A DNA stretch of 64,000 nucleotides from assembly GCA_002315745.1 (NCBI GenBank), contig DCID01000009.1:47975-111974 (forward strand). Reading direction: 5' to 3'. The stretch comes from Bacteroidales bacterium UBA1735. GTDB taxonomy: Bacteria; Bacteroidota; Bacteroidia; Bacteroidales; Paludibacteraceae. The position numbers and the translations under genes are program-made. This document shows positions 1 to 7,567 of the stretch, piece after piece; position 1 is the first letter of the stretch, and each line of letters starts with the position of its first letter. The notes beneath the pieces are model-generated. The model was not told where the DNA came from. It worked only from the letters and a program-made list of their open reading frames with translations, and did no database searches.

Positions 1-1
1 G

Positions 2-463
2 AATATGCTCAGTCTGCTTATTCAGTTGGGTATCTTCGCCGTGTTCTATATCTATTATGCGCTGACGGGCGCGACCTTAGCCGTGACGTGGCATATCGTC
101 CTCTTCCCGGTGCTCATCATCGTTCTTGCCTTAATGGCGGTGGGCTTTGGTATGGCGATCTCATCGATGACCACGAAGTACCGCGACTTGCAGATTATCT
201 TCTCGCATCTCGTCAACTTCTGGATGTACCTCACGCCCGTCATCTACCCGCTCTCGATGGTGAAGAAGAATGCGACGCTGATGTTTATCATGCAGCTCAA
301 CCCGGTGACACCTATCTTGGAGGCTATTAAGTTCTCGCTTCTGGGGGTAGGCACCGTCTCCTGGACGTGGTTAGGGTATAGTGTGCTCATGATGGTTATC
401 ATGATGACCATCGGTCTCGCGATGTTTAATAAGGTGCAAAAGTCCTTCATGGATACGGTCTAA
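2..463 (+). CDS. ABC-2 type polysaccharide export permease, C-terminal part (cut by window edge)
   Basis: Carboxy-terminal part of an integral membrane permease of the ABC-2 (Wzm/TagG) type, the channel subunit of exporters that move lipid-linked polysaccharide across the inner membrane. The frame is open to the window edge, so the amino-terminal part is missing and the first visible ATG (base 5) is probably internal. Hydrophobic segments flank a cytoplasmic loop with the family signature SSMTTKYRDL, followed by a second signature, NPVTPILEAIK. A full-length paralogue follows after 35 bp, so the pair could form a heterodimeric channel. No ATPase subunit is visible; it should lie upstream, outside the window. 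The family is clear; the exported polymer is not. Confidence 0.85.
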   Translation, partial: NMLSLLIQLGIFAVFYIYYALTGATLAVTWHIVLFPVLIIVLALMAVGFGMAISSMTTKYRDLQIIFSHLVNFWMYLTPVIYPLSMVKKNATLMFIMQLNPVTPILEAIKFSLLGVGTVSWTWLGYSVLMMVIMMTIGLAMFNKVQKSFMDTV

Positions 464-498
464 ATGACTAAATATGCCAATAACCAAATAAATTGTAA

Positions 499-1365
499 AT
501 GGTAAATGATAAAATGGTAAATAATAATTATTGGTCAACGGTGATTGAGCCCAGGGATAAGTTCTTGGACTTGGATTTAAAGGCTGTATGGCAGAAGAAA
601 TATCTCCTTTGGCTCTTTATCAAGCGGGATATAGTTGTGCAGTTTAAGCAGACCATCTTCGGTATGGGATGGTACTTCATTTCGCCGCTTATTTCGACCG
701 CTATCTATATCATCATTTTTAGCCGCGTGGCAGGTATCCCTACCGATGGTATTCCTCAGCCGCTCTTCTACCTATCGGGCGTGTGCTTGTGGAACTATTT
801 CTCCTCGTGTCTTACCAAGACTTCGACCACTTTTGCGACCAATTCTAACCTCTTTGGTAAAGTCTATTTCCCGCGTTTAGTGGCGCCTATGTCATTCATT
901 GTCTCGCAGCTCTTCCACTTCTCTATCCAGATGATGCTCTTTGTCGTCGTCTATATTGGATACGCATGCTATGGCGTCAATGTCCATCCGAATATCTACC
1001 TCCTTCTGTTCCCGCTGGTGATCCTTGGTTTGGGTGGCTTGGCATTAGGTATAGGACTGATTGTGACCTCGATGACGACTAAATACAAGGATTTTGTCAA
1101 TTTCTTCCCGACCTTAGTCTCACTCTGGATGTATGCAACGCCGGTTGTTTTCCCGTTGTCTTATGTGGAGAATCCGACACTTAAAGTGCTGATGACGGCT
1201 AATCCCGTCACCCCGTTGATAGAAGCTTTTAAGTTCGGAGCATTTGGAGAGGGCACGTTCACATGGCTGTCGTTTGGTTACAGTTTTCTGTGCATGTTCG
1301 TGCTGATGTTCATCGGTATGATCATGTATAACCGCAAGCAGAAGCGCTTTATTGACACCATTTAG
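499..1365 (+). CDS. ABC-2 type polysaccharide export permease (tandem paralogue)
   Basis: Full-length inner-membrane permease of 288 residues, the usual size for Wzm/TagG-type polysaccharide exporters. A soluble amino-terminal helix (residues about 12-45, with the motif VIEPRDKF) precedes about six membrane segments. The signature TSMTTKYKDF is at residues 190-199 and NPVTPLIEAFK is near the end, both matching the preceding gene. Two starts are possible, ATG 499 and ATG 514; both lie inside a degenerate 7-bp repeat of the type GGTAAAT, so the first five codons may be repeat-derived. The 3' end overlaps convergent ybeY by 17 bp. It probably pairs with the upstream permease and an ATPase outside the window. 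Confidence 0.9.
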   Translation: MVNDKMVNNNYWSTVIEPRDKFLDLDLKAVWQKKYLLWLFIKRDIVVQFKQTIFGMGWYFISPLISTAIYIIIFSRVAGIPTDGIPQPLFYLSGVCLWNYFSSCLTKTSTTFATNSNLFGKVYFPRLVAPMSFIVSQLFHFSIQMMLFVVVYIGYACYGVNVHPNIYLLLFPLVILGLGGLALGIGLIVTSMTTKYKDFVNFFPTLVSLWMYATPVVFPLSYVENPTLKVLMTANPVTPLIEAFKFGAFGEGTFTWLSFGYSFLCMFVLMFIGMIMYNRKQKRFIDTI

Positions 1366-1765
1366 CTAACGCTTTATTTTCTTTCTCGGTCATGACCGCT
1401 TTGGTCTCAGGCGTCTTATCTGCCTGACCGGTTAAGTGTAGCACCCCGTGTATGAGAATGCGGCGCAGTTCTTCGTCGAAGCTGACGCCTACCTGTTCGG
1501 CATTGGTTCGCACCGTGTCGAGCGATATGTATATATCCCCATTGAGTCGCGATGGGGTGGTGTAGTCGAAGGTGATGATGTCGGTATAGTAGTCGTGCCC
1601 GAGGAACTGCTTATTCACTTCCAGTATCCGTGCATCGTCGCAGAAGATATAGTGTATCTCACCTACGGCAAAGCCGTATCCCGCAGCTACTCGTGTGATC
1701 CAACTCCTCACTTTCGCCTCCTCAATAGGTGGCATCTCTACTTTTTCGTTGATAAAAGTAATCAT
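1349..1765 (-). CDS. ybeY: Endoribonuclease YbeY (16S rRNA maturation)
   Basis: Zinc-dependent endoribonuclease of the YbeY family (UPF0054), acting in the cytoplasm on 16S rRNA 3'-end processing and ribosome quality control. The 138-residue length is typical. The metal site is visible as HGVLHLTG (H106, H110) followed by D116, where many other phyla have histidine; the HxxxHxxxxxD form is common in Bacteroidetes. The conserved block around residues 56-68 (GHDYYTDIITFDY) is also present. Start ATG 1765 lies 3 bp after the stop of the upstream chromate transporter gene, so it is probably the last gene of a udk-chr-chr-ybeY operon. Confidence 0.95.
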   Translation of the reverse strand: MITFINEKVEMPPIEEAKVRSWITRVAAGYGFAVGEIHYIFCDDARILEVNKQFLGHDYYTDIITFDYTTPSRLNGDIYISLDTVRTNAEQVGVSFDEELRRILIHGVLHLTGQADKTPETKAVMTEKENKALAKWCQ

Positions 1766-1768
1766 AAT

Positions 1769-2332
1769 CTATCCATATATCGCCCATCCGGCTACTCCTG
1801 CGAGCACAATGAGTACGATGGGATGACTGATGATATCCGTCACGCGATGGCGCTTCACTTCCGCGCTGATTGTGGCTAATAGTGCGACCACAAAGATCAC
1901 CCAACTCCTCCAGTCAATGAACGACTCGGGCGTGCATAGACTGATGGCGGCGTGAGCCACCAGTAGCACGATCAGTATCCGTATCACTCGCATCGTCACT
2001 ACGAACGCAGGGTGTTGTGCCCAGCGGTCGCGTACACGCATATATATTATACATAAGGTGAGCATAATGACCAGACTCGGTATGATGATCGCTGCCGAAG
2101 CGAACAGACTGCCCCATATCGATCCCGTCACATGATAACCCACATAAGTGGCACAGTTGAGCCCTACTGGACCCGGCGTGATTTGGCTGATGGCTACCAT
2201 ATCGACGAACTCAGCCGAACTGATCCATCCGTGGCTCGTTACTTCCTGCTCGATGAGCGCGATGATACTTAGTCCCCCGCCAAAACCGAGGCACCCGATC
2301 TTTAGAAACGATATGAAGAGTTGCCAATACAT
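1769..2332 (-). CDS. chrA: Chromate transporter, half-length subunit 2
   Basis: Membrane protein of 187 residues from the CHR family (chromate ion transporter), short-chain type, in which two single-domain proteins replace the usual two-domain ChrA. The amino-terminal signature LKIGCLGFGGG (about residues 10-20) and the following ITPGPVGLNCATYVGY are diagnostic. Several hydrophobic segments follow. Its ATG overlaps the TAA of the upstream half by one base (TAATG), so the two are translationally coupled and probably assemble as a heterodimer. Substrate is inferred from the family only; many CHR proteins in anaerobes have no tested chromate activity. Confidence 0.85.
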   Translation of the reverse strand: MYWQLFISFLKIGCLGFGGGLSIIALIEQEVTSHGWISSAEFVDMVAISQITPGPVGLNCATYVGYHVTGSIWGSLFASAAIIIPSLVIMLTLCIIYMRVRDRWAQHPAFVVTMRVIRILIVLLVAHAAISLCTPESFIDWRSWVIFVVALLATISAEVKRHRVTDIISHPIVLIVLAGVAGWAIYG

Positions 2333-2784
2333 TATACTTTTCTTGCGAGGTGTACGACGGTGCCGGCGATGATGGCTACCACGGCGGGGCGGATACCCTT
2401 AAAGACGGCTTCGATGGTCGGTATGGTCTTGAATCCACTTAGGTAGATGGCTATGAGTAGGATGATCACGATAGACGGCAGTGCTGCGCCCAGTACGGCA
2501 GCTCCGATGCAGGCGGCTGTGAATAGCCATCGCCAACGTCTGGATAACTCTATGGTGGTGCTATGGGCTACGCCCCAGCCTACGAAGATAGCCGTATTGA
2601 CTGCTATCAATCCCGGTGCTGCTTGGGCTAAAGCCAGCATGTTCATGAACTCTTTATCCTCCATCCAGTGCCGTTTATCTACGATCTCACGCTGCACATA
2701 GGCGAGCATCACATACCCGCCTCCGATGGTGAAGGTACCTATCCTTAGATAGGTTAGAAAGAGTTGCCAGATTATTTTAGTCAT
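2332..2784 (-). CDS. chrA: Chromate transporter, half-length subunit 1
   Basis: First half of the short-chain CHR pair, 150 residues. The signature YLRIGTFTIGGGYVML (about residues 10-25) and AQAAPGLIAVNTAIFVGW (about 53-70) match the corresponding motifs of the partner encoded next. Predicted inner-membrane protein. The start overlaps the 3' end of udk by 8 bp, so it is in one operon with udk. Two adjacent half genes could be misread as a split gene, but each has its own start, complete motif set and normal size for the short-chain subfamily. Confidence 0.85.
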   Translation of the reverse strand: MTKIIWQLFLTYLRIGTFTIGGGYVMLAYVQREIVDKRHWMEDKEFMNMLALAQAAPGLIAVNTAIFVGWGVAHSTTIELSRRWRWLFTAACIGAAVLGAALPSIVIILLIAIYLSGFKTIPTIEAVFKGIRPAVVAIIAGTVVHLARKV

Positions 2785-3394
2785 TCGAAGCTAGCTGGTG
2801 CTTGATGAACTTAGCCATCAGGTTGATAGCCGCATTATTGTGTCCACCTTGCGGGATGATGATGTCCGCATAGCGTTTGCAGGGCTCAATGAACTGCTCA
2901 TGCATGGGCTTGAGTACGCGCACGTAGCGCTCCATAACGGACTCGATGGTACGTCCACGCTCGACGATATCGCGCTTAATGACGCGGATGAGTCGGTCGT
3001 CGCCATCGGCATCCACGAATACTTTCAGATCCATTTGATCACGCAGGTTGGTGTCTATCAGCGCCATGATCCCTTCGACGATGATGATCTCTTTGGGATC
3101 GATATGTATCGTCTGTGGTTGACGGGTGCAGGAGATATAGTCATATATCGGTTGTTCTACACTCTTGCCTTCTTTGAGGTTTTGGATGTGTTGCTCCAGC
3201 AATGTCCAATCGAACGCATCGGGGTGGTCGAAGTTGATCTTCTGCCGTTCCTCCATAGGAACGTCGGATGAATCTTTGTAATACGAATCTTGAGGAATAA
3301 CGACGACTTCGCCTTTAGGGAGTCGTTCTATCAGTTTTTTAACCACTGTCGTTTTACCCGAGCCAGTGCCGCCCGCAATACCGATAATAAACAT
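2777..3394 (-). CDS. udk: Uridine kinase
   Basis: Phosphorylates uridine and cytidine in pyrimidine salvage; cytoplasmic. The 205-residue length is normal for the family. The P-loop GGTGSGKT is at residues 8-15, followed by the substrate block PQDSYYKD (about 34-41), the region NFDHPDAFDW and the lid region IKRDIVERGR. A promoter is visible just upstream (TTTG/TACCTTTG at 3421-3452, minus strand) with a leader of roughly 20 bases. It heads the minus-strand operon udk-chr-chr-ybeY. Confidence 0.95.
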   Translation of the reverse strand: MFIIGIAGGTGSGKTTVVKKLIERLPKGEVVVIPQDSYYKDSSDVPMEERQKINFDHPDAFDWTLLEQHIQNLKEGKSVEQPIYDYISCTRQPQTIHIDPKEIIIVEGIMALIDTNLRDQMDLKVFVDADGDDRLIRVIKRDIVERGRTIESVMERYVRVLKPMHEQFIEPCKRYADIIIPQGGHNNAAINLMAKFIKHQLASND

Positions 3395-3420
3395 AAGGAG
3401 TTTTTTTTTCTTACGGGCTG

Positions 3421-3452
3421 CAAAGGTAATGAAATTTTTTCATATCTGCAAA
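3421..3452 (-). promoter_or_regulatory. Bacteroidetes-type promoter for udk
   Basis: On the minus strand TTTG (3449-3452) is followed after 20 bp by TACCTTTG (3421-3428), the -33/-7 pair recognised by the primary sigma factor of Bacteroidetes. It lies about 27 bp before the udk ATG. Confidence 0.8.
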
Positions 3453-3500
3453 TAAATTTGCAAAAAAGTGAAATTTTATATCACCACGATGTAAAAACAC

Positions 3501-4634
3501 TTACAGCCGCTTAGTCTGATATTCGATAGGTGTACAGCCATGTATAGCCGCAAAGGCGCGATAAAAAGTGGAGCGGTAGTTATATCCCACCGTTTGTCCA
3601 ATGGACCCTACATCCATCTTGCCCTCTTCCAAGAGCGCGGTCGCTTTGGCGATACGCAGTCCGTTGATATAGTCGTAGAAAGTGAGTCCCGTAGTCTCTT
3701 TTAGTCGTAAGGTGAATAGGGTGTGCCCCATATTCATTTGACGCGCCAACTCATCGCGTGTCAAGTCGGACTTAGTGAATAGCTCTTTCTCCTCACACAC
3801 CCGCCGTAACCGCTCCATAAATGCCGCATTCACCTCACTATTAAGGTTATCGTTAAGGTTATCGTTAAGGTTATCGTTAAGGTTGTCGTTAAGGTTGTCG
3901 TTAAGGTTATTGTTAAGGTTGTCGTTAAGGTTGTCGTCTTCCCCCTCCTGCACAACGACCATCCGATAGATATGCACGTAGATATAGTTCCATATTGCGA
4001 AGGCAATGACATCGTAGATGATCGCTGCATACGGGTTCATGCTGGTGGCGTAGAGCGCATAGTTGATCATGAGGAAGCCCAAGAGGATAGGTGCTATCAG
4101 TATCATCCACCGAATAGAGCGACCTTCCAAGGTGGAGAACTTATCTCGTATTTCATCCTCGTGGCGTTTGCCAAAGATGATGACATAGATGATCATGGCG
4201 AGGATATAGATAGCCACTAGGATGGATACCACGATTAAGAACCAGCGTTGCTGCACGATCACGCCCGCTGTGCAACACACGACGAAAGGTAGGATGTTCG
4301 CCCATATACGTGTCTGTGTGATGGGTTGGGGCGTGACCAGTATCACCATCACGATGGCGCCTATTGGGATAGCGAGCATATCGAAGTAGATGTAGTAGAA
4401 ATCCAAGTTACTATCCAAGCACGAGCGCACCACAAAAGCAAAGAGGAATGCTATCGAGAGTGCCGCTGCCAATCCGCCCGTCCACCAGCGTAAGGGGGTC
4501 GCTTCATGTTGCTCATACTCCTTACGTTCAACGAGGGTACGTCCCAAAAGGAACACCACCGCCCATGCTATCTGTGTCATGAACAGTATGCCTGTCAGTA
4601 GGCTAAATAAATAATCTGAATCTAATAGTCGCAT
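3501..4634 (-). CDS. Membrane-anchored AraC-family transcriptional regulator with a repeat-encoded linker
   Basis: Predicted polytopic membrane protein of 377 residues with a cytoplasmic AraC-type DNA-binding domain. About seven hydrophobic segments fill residues 8-228; a hydrophilic linker of eight DNLN units (one reads NNLN) spans about 234-265; the last 100 residues hold two helix-turn-helix units, including the second-HTH signature VGYNYRSTFYRAFAAIHG and the ending CTPIEYQTKRL. I chose ATG 4634 instead of an upstream TTG (4640) because it is a standard codon just after the predicted transcription start. The gene is divergent from the cassette promoter at 4736-4843, which makes it a candidate regulator of that cassette and its two copies downstream (inference). 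The signal sensed is unknown. Confidence 0.85.
   Translation of the reverse strand: MRLLDSDYLFSLLTGILFMTQIAWAVVFLLGRTLVERKEYEQHEATPLRWWTGGLAAALSIAFLFAFVVRSCLDSNLDFYYIYFDMLAIPIGAIVMVILVTPQPITQTRIWANILPFVVCCTAGVIVQQRWFLIVVSILVAIYILAMIIYVIIFGKRHEDEIRDKFSTLEGRSIRWMILIAPILLGFLMINYALYATSMNPYAAIIYDVIAFAIWNYIYVHIYRMVVVQEGEDDNLNDNLNNNLNDNLNDNLNDNLNDNLNDNLNSEVNAAFMERLRRVCEEKELFTKSDLTRDELARQMNMGHTLFTLRLKETTGLTFYDYINGLRIAKATALLEEGKMDVGSIGQTVGYNYRSTFYRAFAAIHGCTPIEYQTKRL
3841..3936 (-). repeat. Eight 12-bp tandem repeats inside the AraC-type gene
   Basis: Eight head-to-tail 12-bp units (plus-strand form TTAAGGTTATCG or TTAAGGTTGTCG, one TTAAGGTTATTG) fill exactly 96 bp. On the coding strand each gives Asp/Asn-Asn-Leu-Asn. 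The unit is four codons, so gain or loss of a unit keeps the frame and only changes linker length between membrane and DNA-binding parts. Confidence 0.97.
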
Positions 4635-4657
4635 GCTCAAAAATTCAAATCACGCTG

Positions 4658-4689
4658 CAAAGGTAATACTTTTTTGGGATAAAAACAAA
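4658..4689 (-). promoter_or_regulatory. Promoter for the membrane AraC-type regulator
   Basis: Minus-strand TTTG (4686-4689), 20-bp spacer, TACCTTTG (4658-4665). It drives the AraC-type gene and is divergent from the repeat cassette that starts 47 bp away, so one protein bound in the interval could affect both directions. Confidence 0.8.
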
Positions 4690-4735
4690 TCTTTTTCGTT
4701 TTTTTTAGCACTTTTAAATTCACACTTTTGGCGTG

Positions 4736-4843
4736 ATTGCTACAAATCGGCTAAATTGCTACACCTTGCGGCGCGATTGCTACACCTATGGCGCGTATGC
4801 TACACTAGAAATTTGCACATATCAAAAAAGAGCAGTACTTTTG
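4736..4843 (+). promoter_or_regulatory. Repeat-cassette promoter, copy 1 (four phased direct repeats plus -33/-7)
   Basis: Four direct repeats with core ATTGCTACA (the last reads TATGCTACA) start at 4736, 4755, 4776 and 4796, i.e. steps of 19, 21 and 20 bp. They are followed by TTTG (4812-4815), a 20-bp spacer and TACTTTTG (4836-4843). The repeats fall on one face of the helix at two turns per step, as expected for a cooperative activator. Two further copies with the same spacing occur at 5383 and 8856. Confidence 0.9.
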
Positions 4844-4872
4844 CAACGATTTTTTGAAAAATATATACAATT

Positions 4873-5346
4873 ATGAGAAAGACATTATCAATCATTTTCG
4901 TTATGCTCCTGGCTTTGCCTATGAGCGCACAAGTTTCTCGCGAAGGAAACAAGTATTTCATCCATGGTCAACAGACCTCTAAAAAAGACTTCGCTACTTA
5001 CATGCAAGACAAGGCAGAAACTAACCTTGCCACTCAGTTCAATCGCGGTTACAAGACAGCCGTTGCAGGTTGGAGCATCTTCGGTGTTGGCGCTGCTATT
5101 GATATCGCTGGAGCAGGATTACTGACCTATGGTGCTCTTAACGAGAAGGGCGATCTTGGAGATGGTGTGGTTGGTTTTTGGACAATGGGATTAGGAGCAG
5201 GCGTGACTGCTGTAGGTGCCATTTGCTTGGCTGTTGGTTATAGTAATATGCACAAATCTGCTGACCGCTATATCCAAGATCAATCTGCCCCACAACTCAC
5301 CCTCACTCCCGCCTCCTCTGGCTTAGGATTAGCGTTGCATTTTTAA
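4873..5346 (+). CDS. Small secreted or membrane protein of unknown function
   Basis: 157 residues; I do not recognise the family. A signal peptide (residues 1 to about 20, ending PMSAQ) is followed by a hydrophilic part containing NKYFIHGQQTSKKDF. Two glycine- and alanine-rich hydrophobic segments follow at about 67-88 and 100-124, separated by a short loop (NEKGDLGDG), and a tail ends in GLGLALHF. Such proteins in Bacteroidales are usually envelope proteins. Start ATG 4873 is about 23 bp after the expected transcription start of cassette promoter 1. It is the first of three units under that cassette, so its role is probably linked to the Hint lipoproteins downstream (inference). Confidence 0.75.
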   Translation: MRKTLSIIFVMLLALPMSAQVSREGNKYFIHGQQTSKKDFATYMQDKAETNLATQFNRGYKTAVAGWSIFGVGAAIDIAGAGLLTYGALNEKGDLGDGVVGFWTMGLGAGVTAVGAICLAVGYSNMHKSADRYIQDQSAPQLTLTPASSGLGLALHF

Positions 5347-5382
5347 CCATATTTTTTGCCCAATATTGCTCTTTTTGGCTTG

Positions 5383-5490
5383 ATTGCTACAAAACGGCTT
5401 AATTGCTACACCCTGCGGCGCGATTGCTACACCTATGGCGCGTATGCTACACTAGAAATTTGCACATGTCAAAAAAAAGCAGTACTTTTG
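5383..5490 (+). promoter_or_regulatory. Repeat-cassette promoter, copy 2
   Basis: Repeats ATTGCTACA at 5383, 5402 and 5423 and TATGCTACA at 5443 (steps 19, 21, 20), then TTTG (5459-5462), 20 bp, TACTTTTG (5483-5490). A degenerate fifth unit (ATTGCTCTT at 5364) lies 19 bp further upstream. It drives the first peptide-Hint lipoprotein unit after a leader of about 45 bases. Confidence 0.9.
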
Positions 5491-5537
5491 CAGCGAATTT
5501 TGAAAATAACTTATTTTTTTTGTTAAATTTTAAAGGT

Positions 5538-5669
5538 ATGAAAAAGTATTTGATTCCAGAGACTACGTGTCTCTCTGTTAACGCGCAAACAATGATCTGC
5601 ACAAGTAGTGATGCTCCTAAACGTCAAGGACAATTAGGAACGATGTCTGTAACTAATGGTGAATGGTAA
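5538..5669 (+). CDS. 43-residue conserved peptide, copy A
   Basis: Short gene (MKKYLIPETT... ending TNGEW) without signal peptide or membrane segment. It is supported by a second copy at 9171-9302 with identical length and 34 of 43 identical residues, including CLSVNAQT, ICTS and RQGQLGTM. Both copies end 2 bp before a Hint lipoprotein gene and lie under the same promoter cassette. The start ATG 5538 is chosen because identity with the other copy begins there and because it follows the promoter; the same frame is open further upstream but across the promoter. Function unknown. Two conserved cysteines and the fixed position suggest a partner, a leader peptide, or a precursor of a modified peptide (inference). 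Confidence 0.8.
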   Translation: MKKYLIPETTCLSVNAQTMICTSSDAPKRQGQLGTMSVTNGEW

Positions 5670-5671
5670 TT

Positions 5672-7087
5672 ATGAAGAAACTTCTATTCTTTGCAGCCGC
5701 TATGCTATGTATGGTGGCGTGCAACAACAAAGACAACGCGTTCAACAACGAGCCCGAGAACATTGCCTTCCAAGCAGGGCAAGTAGTCACTATCTCCGCT
5801 TCTGCGAGCGACAATGCCAACAATGCCCCTATCCGCAAGATCAACGGTCAAAGGGAATCGGACAACATCACCTTCACATGGGAAGAAGGCGATAGCGTTC
5901 TCGTAAAAGTGGGCGAAGCAACCGCAGTCTTCCACGTGACCAATATCTCCGCCGATGGCAAATCGGCTGATTTCACAGGTACGATGCCCGCAGCAGGTAC
6001 TAAATACAATGTACAGTTCCCTGTTCATCCGCTGCCATTAGAGACACAATACTACGCAGGCGTAAATGTCCTGCCCAAGAATGTGATGCCGTTTGAAGCC
6101 AAGAACTGCACCTTAGGTACAAAAGCAACGCTAAACGCCACCAAAGCCGTACTGCAACTCAATATTTGGGACATGGGGTTAGAAATTGATACAGTTTCTG
6201 TGGCGATGGGAACAGATGGCGAAACATACGACATCTACTATGATTTGGTTCTCGAAAGCCCAGTTGAACTTACTATGGAAGCTCAACCATTCTTCCTCGT
6301 GGTAGAACCTGGTACGTATTATTTTAGTGTATCCTGGAAGAATGCATCTACCACTTATAGTGGAGGAACTACCTCATCTGCCAAAACCTTCACGGCAGGC
6401 GATTGCTTAAATATGGATCAATGCTGCCTCGCAGCAGGTACGCGTATCACCATGGCAGATGGAACAACCAAACTGATTGAGGATATCCAACTGGGCGACC
6501 TTGTACGCACCTTCGACCACGAAACAGGCGCTATCTCCTCTGCCCAGATATGCCTTGCATGGAAAGGTGAAACCAAAGAGCGTTCGCTCAACCTCACTTT
6601 CGCCAGCAGCAAGAAAATCGCCATCATAGGTTCGCACGATCTCCTTTTAGAGAACACACGCAAGTACGTACGCGTGAACAGCGGCAATGTGGCTTCCTAT
6701 GTCGGCAAGCGTTTCTACAATGCCGAGACGAGCACATGGGACGAACTCGTTAGTTATGATATGAGTAAAGACCTCGTGGACTACTACTGTATCTATTCGG
6801 CTAAGCATCTTAACTGCGTGGCAGAGGGTATGCTTACCTGCCCAGATGATGTAGACTTCTTCCTCAATATCTACGAGTTGGACACCCATCTTAAAGCCGA
6901 TGCCGACCAATTGGCTGCCGATATTGCGCAATATGGGCTGTATGATATTGCTCAAAGATTTCCTGAGTACGCAGAATATAAAGAGCAAATGAATAATCTT
7001 GGCTTCCAATATATCTATATTGCTATGGGCAAAGGATTGGTTACCCGAGACGAACTGCTTGCTTTGTTAGCTACTAACTGGGATTAA
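5672..7087 (+). CDS. Lipoprotein with fimbrillin-like region and Hint (hedgehog/intein) domain, copy A
   Basis: 471 residues. A lipoprotein signal ends in MLCMVAC (lipid-modified C17). Residues about 20-245 resemble the amino-terminal half of Bacteroidales fimbrillin-like surface proteins (FTWEEGD at 68-74). A Hint domain runs from C252 (CLAAGTRITMADG, then IEDIQLGDLVRTFD) through H322 (GSHDLLLE) to AEGMLTC (C390). About 80 further residues follow. Hint domains cleave the peptide bond before their first cysteine. The intein His-Asn pair is absent at the end, so hedgehog-like amino-terminal cleavage is more likely than splicing (inference). I chose ATG 5672, 2 bp after the peptide stop, over an in-frame ATG at 5663, because it begins directly with the signal peptide. 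Confidence 0.85.
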   Translation: MKKLLFFAAAMLCMVACNNKDNAFNNEPENIAFQAGQVVTISASASDNANNAPIRKINGQRESDNITFTWEEGDSVLVKVGEATAVFHVTNISADGKSADFTGTMPAAGTKYNVQFPVHPLPLETQYYAGVNVLPKNVMPFEAKNCTLGTKATLNATKAVLQLNIWDMGLEIDTVSVAMGTDGETYDIYYDLVLESPVELTMEAQPFFLVVEPGTYYFSVSWKNASTTYSGGTTSSAKTFTAGDCLNMDQCCLAAGTRITMADGTTKLIEDIQLGDLVRTFDHETGAISSAQICLAWKGETKERSLNLTFASSKKIAIIGSHDLLLENTRKYVRVNSGNVASYVGKRFYNAETSTWDELVSYDMSKDLVDYYCIYSAKHLNCVAEGMLTCPDDVDFFLNIYELDTHLKADADQLAADIAQYGLYDIAQRFPEYAEYKEQMNNLGFQYIYIAMGKGLVTRDELLALLATNWD

Positions 7088-7137
7088 CCCGCTAAACTGG
7101 CTAAACAGCCCGAAGGGCACGCTAAACCTGCTATCCT

Positions 7138-7380
7138 ATGCAAACGCTCAAAAAAGGAAAACTCAAGTTGGTGCTGGCAATAATAGTGTTGCTATTGGCG
7201 GTGGCGATTGCCTTCTATGTGTTACATGGTGCAGACGTTAACGTAGCCACTATCTGCCAAGCCATCCTATACGCCGAACTGCCGCTTGCAGTGGGAATTG
7301 TATTGCTCGTCTTTTCCATCCGAGATATTCAAGATGGGCAAAGAGCCAAACAACGAGAAGGAAAAAGGAAGCAATCATAG
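7138..7380 (+). CDS. Small two-segment membrane protein
   Basis: 80 residues, family not recognised. A short basic amino terminus (KKGKLKLVL) precedes a first membrane segment (about 11-29). A loop (HGADVNVATICQ) is followed by a second segment (about 44-60), and a highly charged tail rich in Lys, Arg and Gln ends the protein, so both termini are probably cytoplasmic. It starts 50 bp after the Hint lipoprotein stop, across a spacer with three GCTAAAC copies and a small GCCC/GGGC hairpin. It precedes a good terminator, so it is probably the last gene of the operon driven by cassette promoter 2. Not duplicated with the second Hint unit. Confidence 0.65.
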   Translation: MQTLKKGKLKLVLAIIVLLLAVAIAFYVLHGADVNVATICQAILYAELPLAVGIVLLVFSIRDIQDGQRAKQREGKRKQS

Positions 7381-7407
7381 GTTTTCTCCAAATCAAAACA
7401 CATGAAC

Positions 7408-7443
7408 CAACGGGGTCACTTCATTACAGAGTGACCCTTGTTG
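7408..7443 (+). terminator. Intrinsic terminator after the first Hint unit
   Basis: GGGTCACT (7413-7420) pairs with AGTGACCC (7430-7437), with flanking CAA/TTG extension, and is followed by a T-rich stretch (about 7438-7453). It separates the first Hint operon from the ATPase gene, which has its own promoter. Confidence 0.85.
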
Positions 7444-7493
7444 TTTATTTTTTGCACTTTTTTGCGAATTTATCCCGAAAAAGTCGGAAAAAA

Positions 7494-7525
7494 TTTGCGT
7501 ATTTCAAAAATTTGTAGTACTTTTG
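7494..7525 (+). promoter_or_regulatory. Promoter for the AAA_14 ATPase gene
   Basis: TTTG (7494-7497), 20-bp spacer, TACTTTTG (7518-7525). None of the ATTGCTACA repeats of the neighbouring cassettes is present, so this gene is not under the same control. Confidence 0.85.
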
Positions 7526-7567
7526 CAGCGGAAATTCGTGGATTACCACAAAAAAACTCAATAGACT

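Noticed and set aside
1769..2784. The two chromate transporter genes as one gene split by a frameshift
   Set aside because: Each half has its own start, motif and normal length for the short-chain CHR pair, with a TAATG junction; this is a known two-subunit arrangement.
4633..4857. A 74-residue plus-strand ORF across cassette 1
   Set aside because: It overlaps both the AraC-type promoter and the repeats; its residues simply translate the repeats and it has no match in copies 2 and 3.
5672..7087. The Hint region as a complete self-splicing intein in a housekeeping protein
   Set aside because: No His-Asn at the end, no homing endonuclease, and the flanks do not form a known housekeeping protein; a hedgehog-like Hint domain in a surface lipoprotein fits better.
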